Source: Halovivax sp. (GTDB lineage: Archaea; Halobacteriota; Halobacteria; Halobacteriales; Natrialbaceae). Taken from it: 5,787 bases of DNA. Below, one piece after another: positions 1-4,874 of this stretch (positions are counted from its first letter, which is position 1; the number at the start of each line of letters is the position of its first letter). The translations under genes and the position numbers were made by a program. The stretch covers positions 1-5,787 of the forward strand of contig SKPV01000261.1 of the NCBI GenBank assembly GCA_007119345.1. The letters run 5' to 3'. A model generated the notes under the pieces. That model made no database searches. It saw only the letters and a list, made by a program, of their open reading frames with translations, and was not told where the DNA came from.

Positions 1-31
1 CAGTCCGTCTCGTAATGCGTTGACTGTCGAA

Positions 32-46
32 CCACGAGGTATTAAC
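32..46 (+). promoter_or_regulatory. Archaeal TATA/BRE promoter of the thiolase-DUF35 operon
   Basis: A TATA-like element, GTATTAAC at 39-46, is preceded by a purine-containing stretch (CCACGAG, 32-38) at the BRE position. Its centre lies about 27 nt upstream of the thiolase ATG at 70. In haloarchaea this spacing places transcription start at or next to the ATG, giving a leaderless mRNA. The bases just before the ATG (GGTACCCACTTCC) contain no Shine-Dalgarno, which agrees. The imperfect inverted repeat GTCGAACC (26-33) / GGGTCGAC (47-54) flanks the TATA element. Nothing else is recognisable in bases 1-31. Confidence 0.6.
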
Positions 47-69
47 GGGTCGACGCGGTACCCACTTCC

Positions 70-1233
70 ATGACCGAGGTACGCGTAGCCGGTGTCGGCC
101 TGACGCCGTTCGGAAACGAGCCCGAGCGGACGGGACGGGACCTGTTCGCAGCGGCGGCCGCGGACGCCTTCGCGGACGCCGACGTTCCGCGCGGGGACGT
201 CGAAGACGTCAGGTACGGCAACTTCATGGGCGAGCTGGCAGAGCACCAGGGCCACCAGGGGCCGCTGATGGCCGAGGCCGCGGGCGTGACGGCGCCGGCG
301 ACCCGGTACGAGGCCGCCTGCGCCTCGAGCGCGGCGGCGGTTCGCGACACGGTCGTCGCCATCCGCAACGGCGAACGAGACGTCTGTCTGGTCGGCGGCG
401 CGGAACGGATGACCAACCTGGGCACCGCCGGCGCGACGGAGGCGCTCGCGATCGCCGCCGACGACCTCTGGGAGGTCCGTGCCGGGATGACGTTTCCCGG
501 CGCCTACGCCCTCATGGCGAAGGCGTACTTCGAAACCTACGGCGGGGGTCGCGAGGACCTGGCCCACGTCGCGATGAAGAACCACGACCACGCGCTCGAG
601 AACGAGAAGGCCCAGTACCAGCGCGCCATCGAACTGGAGGACGTCCTGGACGCGCCGCCGGTCTCGGAACCGCTCGGGCTCTACGACTCGTGTCCGATCT
701 CCGACGGGGCGGCCGCGCTCGTCCTCGTCAGCGGCGAGTACGCCGAGGCCAACGACCTCGAGGCCCCGGTGGCGATCACGGGAACCGGTCAGGGCGGCGA
801 CCGGATGGCGCTGCACGACCGCGAGCACCTCGCGCGCTCGCCGGCGGCCGACGAGGCCGCACGGGAGGCCTACGACGACGCGGGGATCGCGGCCGAGGAC
901 GTCGCGGCGGCGGAGGTCCACGACTGCTTCACGATCGCCGAGGTGCTCGCCATCGAGTCGCTCGGTATCGCCGAGGTCGGCGAGGGAATCTCGGCGGCTC
1001 GGGAAGGGTACACGACCGCCGACGGGTCGGTCCCCGTCAACCTCTCCGGCGGCCTCAAAGCCAAGGGCCACCCCGTGGGCGCCACCGGGGCGTCCCAGAT
1101 CGCCGAGCTGACCGCGATCCTGCGCGGCGACCACCCCAACAGCGGCGCCGTCGACGGCTCGACCGTCGTCGCGCACAACGCGGGCGGCACGGTCGCTTCG
1201 TGCGTCGTCCACGTGCTGGAGGTGATCGAATGA
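70..1233 (+). CDS. Thiolase, SCP2/archaeal type (beta-ketothiolase catalytic subunit)
   Basis: This 387-residue protein is a complete cytosolic thiolase, the enzyme class that condenses or cleaves acyl-CoAs (for example two acetyl-CoA to acetoacetyl-CoA). The nucleophile is Cys84 in EAACASS. The HDCF motif typical of SCP2-type thiolases is at 284-287, with Cys286. The catalytic-base motif GHPVGATG covers 333-340, with His334, preceded by NLSGGLKAKG. Near the C-terminus AHNAGG stands where classical thiolases have a Cys-x-Gly motif. That is known for SCP2-type enzymes, in which the HDCF cysteine is thought to take over. The ATG at 70 fits the promoter spacing and the family's N-terminus (VAGVGLTPFG). 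The next gene overlaps by ATGA and encodes a DUF35 protein. Haloferax mediterranei PhaA and BktB, and the archaeal acetoacetyl-CoA thiolase/HMG-CoA synthase complex, use the same thiolase plus OB-fold partnership. Substrate chain length, and whether the role is mevalonate, polyhydroxyalkanoate or beta-oxidation, cannot be read from sequence. Confidence 0.95.
   Translation: MTEVRVAGVGLTPFGNEPERTGRDLFAAAAADAFADADVPRGDVEDVRYGNFMGELAEHQGHQGPLMAEAAGVTAPATRYEAACASSAAAVRDTVVAIRNGERDVCLVGGAERMTNLGTAGATEALAIAADDLWEVRAGMTFPGAYALMAKAYFETYGGGREDLAHVAMKNHDHALENEKAQYQRAIELEDVLDAPPVSEPLGLYDSCPISDGAAALVLVSGEYAEANDLEAPVAITGTGQGGDRMALHDREHLARSPAADEAAREAYDDAGIAAEDVAAAEVHDCFTIAEVLAIESLGIAEVGEGISAAREGYTTADGSVPVNLSGGLKAKGHPVGATGASQIAELTAILRGDHPNSGAVDGSTVVAHNAGGTVASCVVHVLEVIE
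1218..1227 (+). promoter_or_regulatory. Perfect Shine-Dalgarno for the DUF35 gene, inside the thiolase 3' end
   Basis: GGAGGTGATC is fully complementary to the conserved 16S rRNA 3' end (GATCACCTCC). The GGAGG core is 7 nt before the ATG at 1230. The site lies within the last thiolase codons (Leu-Glu-Val-Ile-Glu-stop) and, with the ATGA overlap, fixes the DUF35 start. It implies re-initiation or coupled translation, in contrast to the leaderless first gene. Confidence 0.85.
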
Positions 1234-1622
1234 CCGCGACCGACGGCGTCGGCGACGCCGGCTTCGACGAGTGGCTCGACGCCCTCGAGCGCGACGAAGC
1301 GTACTACCTCGAGTGTCCCGCGGGCCACGGTTCGCTGCCCCCGCGACGCGTCTGTCCGGCCTGTGGCGAACCGGTGCTCGAGGAGCGCCCGCTCCCGGAC
1401 GTCGGCGAGATCGAAACCTTCACCGTCACGCACGTCCCCACGCCGTCCTTCGAGGAGGACGCCCCGTACGCGGCGGCGATCGCTGACTTCGGTCCGGTGC
1501 GGATCACCGGCCAGGTCGTCGGCGCGGACGTCGCGGACGTCGAGAACGGGATGACCGTCCAGCCGACGGTTCACGTCTCGGAGACGACGGGCGATCGGCT
1601 GATCGCGTTCCGAATGCGATAG
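1230..1622 (+). CDS. Zn-ribbon/OB-fold DUF35 protein (ChsH2-like thiolase partner)
   Basis: This 130-residue protein has the DUF35 layout: an acidic N-terminal helix (about 10-25, FDEWLDALERDEAYY), a rubredoxin-like zinc ribbon (29-45) and an OB-fold beta domain (about 56-127). The likely zinc ligands are Cys29, His33, Cys42 and Cys45 (ECPAGH, then CPACG), so one usual cysteine is replaced by His. Members of this family bind thiolases and form the acyl-CoA channel or bridge between partner enzymes. In haloarchaeal two-subunit beta-ketothiolases the OB-fold subunit is needed for activity. The ATG overlaps the thiolase stop by 4 bases and follows a perfect Shine-Dalgarno, indicating co-translation in stoichiometric amounts. 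The length is normal for a stand-alone DUF35 protein. The thiolase is its evident partner; an additional HMG-CoA synthase partner is not visible in this window. Confidence 0.93.
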   Translation: MTATDGVGDAGFDEWLDALERDEAYYLECPAGHGSLPPRRVCPACGEPVLEERPLPDVGEIETFTVTHVPTPSFEEDAPYAAAIADFGPVRITGQVVGADVADVENGMTVQPTVHVSETTGDRLIAFRMR

Positions 1623-1629
1623 CCACCGG

Positions 1630-1654
1630 CGCATCGGACCGGAACGCCGATGCG
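1630..1654. terminator. Small hairpin between convergent genes, possible terminator
   Basis: An 8-bp perfect stem (CGCATCGG at 1630-1637 with CCGATGCG at 1647-1654) closes a 9-nt loop. It starts 8 bases after the DUF35 stop and lies in the 78-bp gap before the convergent peptidase stop at 1701. Only a short T run follows (GGATTTG), so intrinsic termination is weakly supported. The hairpin could serve either transcript. The rest of the gap holds nothing recognisable. Confidence 0.3.
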
Positions 1655-1700
1655 GGAGGATTTGTCCAGGAATCGTCGCGGGAGCGAACTCCGGGGCCGC

Positions 1701-3596
1701 TCAGTCGTCGGCCGTCGCCGGAGCCTCGGTGCCGACTCGGCGCTCGAGGAAGTCGTCGAGCAGCTGGAACATGCGGAGCTTCTGGGCCTGGTCGGAGGAG
1801 GCGTGTCCCTCCTCGCCGAGCTCGCGGTACTCGAAGTCGCCGCCCTCGCCCGCTTCGTAGCCGGCCTCCTCCAGGGCGTCCCGGAAAGTGCGCGCCTGCG
1901 AGACCGGGACGCGGCTGTCCGTGACGCCGTGGACGAGCAGTAACGGCGCCTCGAGGTTCTCGACGTGCGTCGAGGGACTGCGCTCTGCGTACAGCTCCGG
2001 ATTCTCCTCGGGCGTGCCGAGGTACTTCTCCATCAGCTCGACCCGGTAGTGGGGCATCGTGTTCTCGTACTGTTCCTCGAGGTCGGTCAGTCCGATCCAC
2101 GCGACGCCGCCGTCGTACAGGTCCGGGTACTGGACCATCTGCCAGTAGGCGGAGTACCCGCCGTAGGAGCCGCCGAAGACGACGACGCGCTCGTCGTCGA
2201 TCCAGTCGCGACTCTCGATGACGTGCTCGGCGGCGCTCGCCACGTCGCCCTGCTCGGCCCCGCCCCAGTCGTCGATGAGCTTCTCCACGAACTCGCGGCC
2301 CCGGCCGGTCGAGCCGCGGTAGTTGACCTGCAACACGGAGAAGCCCCGAGAGACGAGCACCTGCGTGTAGAGGTCGAAGGATTTCGTGTCGCGAGCGCGG
2401 GGGCCGCCGTGTGGGTTCACGATCAGCGGCGACGGGCGGACGCCCGAGTCGTACAGGAGGGCGCCGATCTCGAGTTCCTCGTACGGCTCGTGGTCGACGG
2501 CTCGCGCCGGCGTCTCCGGCACGCCGTCGGACTCGAACGTGAGGTGCTCCGCGTCGGCGAAGTCCTCGGGATCGAACGGCCCGTACTCGGCCTCGAGGAG
2601 CGTCTCGTACTCGTCGGTCTCGAGGTCGTAGGCGAGCAGCTCGGGCCGGCGGGTGGGCGTCGTGTGCTGAAAGACGACCCGACCGTCCGCGAGGGTGACG
2701 GTCCCGGTGTACTGCGCCCCGAAGGTCGCGACTCCGTCCGGAACGTCGAGCTCGCGGCCGTCGCCGGTTTCGAGGTCGTAGACGACCGGAACCGCGAGCG
2801 CGCCGCGGGCCCGACCGACGAGGACGCGATCGCCGTCCGGCAGAAACGCGATCCCGTGTTCGTCCCACTCGCCCTCGCCGTACCAGGTCACCTCGTCGGT
2901 CCGCAGATCGTAGACGCCGGCTCGGCCGAGGTCGTCGGTGTTGTCGGAGACGAGCAGCCGATCGCCGTCGGGCCCCCAGTCGGCGGGCGACGCTTCGGCG
3001 CCGACCGCCCCGATCTCGAGGTTTCGCGGCTCAGAACCGTCGACGTTCGCCACGTAGACGTCGCGGTTGTCGAAGTCGTCGGTCTCGTTCGTCGCGTACG
3101 CGATCCGGTCACACGCCGGCGAGAGGTGCGATCCCCAGACGGCTCGGTCGTACTCGGTGACCTTCGAGGTCTCGCCGGACGGGAAATCGTGACGGTAGAG
3201 GTTCATCTGGCCGTCCCGGTTGGATCCGACCAGCAGCGTCTCGCCGTCCCCGCCGACATCGTGGATCACGACCTGCCCGTCCATCGCGACGACCGGTTCG
3301 ATCTCGCCGTCACGCGACATCGCGTACAGGTCGTTCTGTTCGTCGCCCGCATCGTCCTGGTGGAAGAAGACGCGATCGCCGTCCGCGTCCCACGCGAGGA
3401 ACCAGCGGGCGTTGCGCGGCACCTCGCCGTCGGACCACCGCTCCAGCTCGCCGGTCTCGACGTCGAGGACGTGGAGCTCGTTGCGACCGGTGACGTCGTA
3501 GTAGAGCGCGACCGCCTCGCCGCTCGCGGAGGCGGTCGGGTGCGCCATCGTCGGGAGGCTCGCCAGCTCTTCGAGTATCTCGTCCGGATCCGTCAT
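1701..3596 (-). CDS. S9-family serine peptidase (prolyl oligopeptidase / acylaminoacyl-peptidase type)
   Basis: This 631-residue protein is a complete S9 peptidase that should cleave short peptides, releasing dipeptides or acylated residues from their N-termini. Residues about 20-370 form a TolB/WD40-like beta-propeller with repeated blades such as NRDVYVANVDG and AGVYDLRTDEVTWY. The catalytic alpha/beta-hydrolase domain follows (about 375-620). It has the oxyanion-hole motif NPHGGPR at 394-400, the nucleophile Ser477 in GGSYGGYSA, Asp560 in LLVHGVTDSRVP, and His598 in EEGHASS. All triad residues are present. There is no signal peptide or membrane segment, so the protein is probably cytosolic, with a role in peptide turnover. 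The start at 3596 is preferred because the TATA-like element lies about 28 nt upstream. An in-frame ATG at 3623 would fall inside that element. The neighbouring hydrolase on the same strand ends 196 bp upstream, with separate promoter signals between them. The exact specificity within S9 cannot be assigned. Confidence 0.93.
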   Translation of the reverse strand: MTDPDEILEELASLPTMAHPTASASGEAVALYYDVTGRNELHVLDVETGELERWSDGEVPRNARWFLAWDADGDRVFFHQDDAGDEQNDLYAMSRDGEIEPVVAMDGQVVIHDVGGDGETLLVGSNRDGQMNLYRHDFPSGETSKVTEYDRAVWGSHLSPACDRIAYATNETDDFDNRDVYVANVDGSEPRNLEIGAVGAEASPADWGPDGDRLLVSDNTDDLGRAGVYDLRTDEVTWYGEGEWDEHGIAFLPDGDRVLVGRARGALAVPVVYDLETGDGRELDVPDGVATFGAQYTGTVTLADGRVVFQHTTPTRRPELLAYDLETDEYETLLEAEYGPFDPEDFADAEHLTFESDGVPETPARAVDHEPYEELEIGALLYDSGVRPSPLIVNPHGGPRARDTKSFDLYTQVLVSRGFSVLQVNYRGSTGRGREFVEKLIDDWGGAEQGDVASAAEHVIESRDWIDDERVVVFGGSYGGYSAYWQMVQYPDLYDGGVAWIGLTDLEEQYENTMPHYRVELMEKYLGTPEENPELYAERSPSTHVENLEAPLLLVHGVTDSRVPVSQARTFRDALEEAGYEAGEGGDFEYRELGEEGHASSDQAQKLRMFQLLDDFLERRVGTEAPATADD

Positions 3597-3620
3597 GGAC
3601 GATCCTACGAAGTCTCCCCA

Positions 3621-3634
3621 CATCAACCCTTTCG
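3621..3634 (-). promoter_or_regulatory. BRE/TATA promoter of the S9 peptidase gene
   Basis: Read on the minus strand, CGAAAGGGTTGATG has a haloarchaeal BRE-like CGAAA followed by a weak TATA-like GTTGATG. The TATA-like part is centred about 28 nt before the ATG at 3596. No Shine-Dalgarno precedes that ATG (CTTCGTAGGATCGTCC). This supports a leaderless transcript and the 3596 start. The TATA element is degenerate, so confidence is moderate. Confidence 0.5.
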
Positions 3635-3644
3635 ATTCGAAAGG
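3628..3644. promoter_or_regulatory. 7-3-7 perfect palindrome overlapping the peptidase BRE, candidate operator
   Basis: CCTTTCG, ATT, CGAAAGG forms a perfect inverted repeat of 7 bp with a 3-nt spacer, 32 to 48 nt upstream of the peptidase ATG. One arm contains the BRE-like CGAAA. A dimeric regulator bound here would compete with TFB, so a repressor site is a reasonable inference. The regulator is unknown. Confidence 0.35.
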
Positions 3645-3696
3645 CCCGGACGGTTCCGTTCGTCCCGACCCACGACCCGGTCGGGATCGACGTAGA

Positions 3697-3786
3697 GATT
3701 CGGAGGATGCGGTCGACGGCACGAGCGATTCGGAGGATTCGGTCGACGGCACGAGCGATTCGGAGGATGCGGTCGACCGGACGACG
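3697..3786. repeat. 30-bp direct tandem repeat, nearly three copies
   Basis: The units are 3697-3726, 3727-3756 and 3757 to about 3786. Units 1 and 2 differ at one position (GGATGC versus GGATTC). Unit 3 matches unit 1 for its first 21 bases (3757-3777) and then diverges. Each unit begins GATTCGGAGGAT and contains GGTCGAC. The array fills about half of the 196-bp gap between the hydrolase stop (3795) and the peptidase ATG (3596), just upstream of the peptidase promoter. The 30-bp period keeps every reading frame open, but I see no convincing gene across it. It is not a CRISPR array, as the copies are contiguous with no spacers. Function is unknown; it could be replication-slippage expansion or a regulatory array. 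Confidence 0.9.
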
Positions 3787-3792
3787 CCCGCG

Positions 3793-4737
3793 TCACTCCC
3801 CGCCGACCGCCGCCAGCGCCCCGTCGAGGTACGCGAGAAATTCGTCCGGGTGTTCGGCGTGGGGGAGCAGCGTCGTGTAGTCGACCACGACGAGCTCGAC
3901 GTCCGCCGCATCCGCCAGCTCTCGCCCCTCCTCCAGCGGGATCAGCCCCGCGTCGCGACCCCAGACGAGCGTCACCGGAACGTCCAGCGCGGCGAGCTCC
4001 GTCGCGAGGTCGAGGTCGGGATCGAGCGTGCCCGCGGCGAAGGAAGCCGGCGCGAACCGCGCGCCGGGCTGGTGGGCGCTCCGCCAGGCGTACGCGAGTT
4101 CCTCGTCGTCGAGGCTGGTCTCGTCGTAGTAGCCGTCGCGGGCGAAGACGTATCGGAGGGCGGGCTTGCTCGCGAGCAGGTTGAACGCGGTCGTGCCGAG
4201 CAGCGGCGTCCGAAGCAGCCGTCGGAGCCAGGGTCGCTCGGTTGCCGTGTCGGCCGTCGGACAGACCAGGATCAGCCGCTCGACGGCGTCCGCGGCCGGG
4301 TGGGCGGCGGCCGCCGCCGCGAACGCGCCCGAGAGCGACGAGGCGAGTACGATCGGTTCGTCGGCGACGTCGCCGACGAACTCCCGGAGGAACTCCTCGT
4401 AGAGCGTCGCGGAGTAGACCAGCGGGGGTCGATCCGACCGTCCGAAGCCCGGCAGGTCGACCGCGATCACGCGGTAGTCCTCGGCCAACCGCTCCGCGAC
4501 GGCTTCGAACTCCGCGCTGCTCCCGGCCGCGTGGATCCCGTGGACGAGTACGAGGTCCCGCGCGTCCGGATCGCCGGCGACGGTGTACGAGACGTCCATC
4601 CCGCGCCACCGGTAGGTTCGCTCCACGCCGGGAAGCGGGTTCTCGAGCGACCCCGCGCGGCGGCGGAGGAGGCGATTCCCCGCGACGGCCGTCGCGACGG
4701 CGCCGACGGTCAGTCCGGTGACGGTACGAAGCTTCAT
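3793..4737 (-). CDS. Alpha/beta-fold hydrolase with N-terminal hydrophobic anchor and atypical catalytic-His motif
   Basis: This 314-residue protein is an alpha/beta hydrolase (esterase / haloperoxidase / C-C hydrolase superfamily); the substrate is not predictable. Residues 6-19 are a short hydrophobic segment followed by NRLLRRR, suggesting an uncleaved membrane anchor. The fold begins near 48. It has the oxyanion-hole motif LVHGIHAAGS (64-73), then VDLPGFGRSDRP (93-104). The nucleophile elbow is ASSLSG, with Ser134, instead of the common GxSxG. The probable acid is Asp262 in VWGRDAGLIP, and a helical cap spans about 160-235. The family's C-terminal GHxPHxExP motif reads T-L-L-P-H-A-E-H-P at 289-297, so the usual catalytic His position is Leu290. 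His293 and His296 are nearby. The enzyme may use a shifted His, have altered chemistry, or be inactive. The ATG at 4737 is chosen because a TATA-like element lies about 27 nt upstream and the reading frame further upstream is Arg-rich and not protein-like. Confidence 0.88.
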   Translation of the reverse strand: MKLRTVTGLTVGAVATAVAGNRLLRRRAGSLENPLPGVERTYRWRGMDVSYTVAGDPDARDLVLVHGIHAAGSSAEFEAVAERLAEDYRVIAVDLPGFGRSDRPPLVYSATLYEEFLREFVGDVADEPIVLASSLSGAFAAAAAAHPAADAVERLILVCPTADTATERPWLRRLLRTPLLGTTAFNLLASKPALRYVFARDGYYDETSLDDEELAYAWRSAHQPGARFAPASFAAGTLDPDLDLATELAALDVPVTLVWGRDAGLIPLEEGRELADAADVELVVVDYTTLLPHAEHPDEFLAYLDGALAAVGGE

Positions 4738-4760
4738 GCGCGGCGCTACCACGTCACCGG

Positions 4761-4773
4761 CCTTATTCGTAGG
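4761..4773 (-). promoter_or_regulatory. TATA promoter of the alpha/beta hydrolase gene
   Basis: On the minus strand, ACGAATAAGG (about 4770-4761) has a TATA-like GAATAAG centred about 27 nt before the ATG at 4737. There is no Shine-Dalgarno in the intervening bases (GTAGCGCCGCGC), so a leaderless transcript is likely. A second AT-rich element, AGTATATTCC, lies further upstream at about 4809-4800 and might be an alternative start region. Confidence 0.55.
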
Positions 4774-4838
4774 TGTCCGTCTCGCCGCGGGTGAATACGG
4801 AATATACTGCCGGAGATCGTCGTTCGAGTCTCGGTCGG

Positions 4839-4874
4839 GGAGCCGTCCGCGGTGGGCCACCGACGGTCGGCTCC
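4839..4874 (-). terminator. Strong hairpin directly after the meaB stop codon
   Basis: The outer arms GGAGCCG/CGGCTCC (4839-4845 and 4868-4874) pair perfectly. After one mismatch, 3 more base pairs follow (4847-4849 with 4864-4866). After a small asymmetric bulge, 4 more (4851-4854 with 4858-4861) close a 3-nt loop. The hairpin begins at the base right after the meaB TGA. No clear U-tract follows, so it may act as an mRNA 3'-end stabiliser or RNA-processing signal rather than a classical terminator. Confidence 0.45.

Noticed and set aside
42..425. Minus-strand open frame antisense to the thiolase 5' end
   Set aside because: It is a low-complexity Ser/Ala/Arg product with no motif, opposite a well-supported thiolase.
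1504..2868. Minus-strand open frame, strongly Arg-rich, inside the peptidase gene
   Set aside because: It is a frame-shifted shadow of the peptidase, with the composition typical of the wrong frame in GC-rich DNA.
1965..3695. Long plus-strand open frame (about 576 codons) antisense to the S9 peptidase
   Set aside because: The opposite strand encodes a complete S9 peptidase with all motifs. The antisense product has no recognisable motif, and long open antisense frames are expected in GC-rich haloarchaeal genes.
3697..3786. CRISPR array
   Set aside because: The repeat units are directly adjacent with no unique spacers, and no cas gene is present.
3597..3911. N-terminal extension of the peptidase to upstream starts (up to 3911, or the ATG at 3623)
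   Set aside because: The extension is Ser/Arg-rich, crosses the tandem repeat and overlaps the hydrolase gene. The ATG at 3623 would lie inside the TATA-like element, whereas 3596 has proper promoter spacing.
3595..4794. Plus-strand open frame across the repeat and antisense to the alpha/beta hydrolase
   Set aside because: It is Arg-rich, lacks domains and mirrors the hydrolase codons. Only the repeat section gives an acidic peptide (DSEDAVDGTS units), which follows from the 30-bp period. I found no promoter or Shine-Dalgarno for it.
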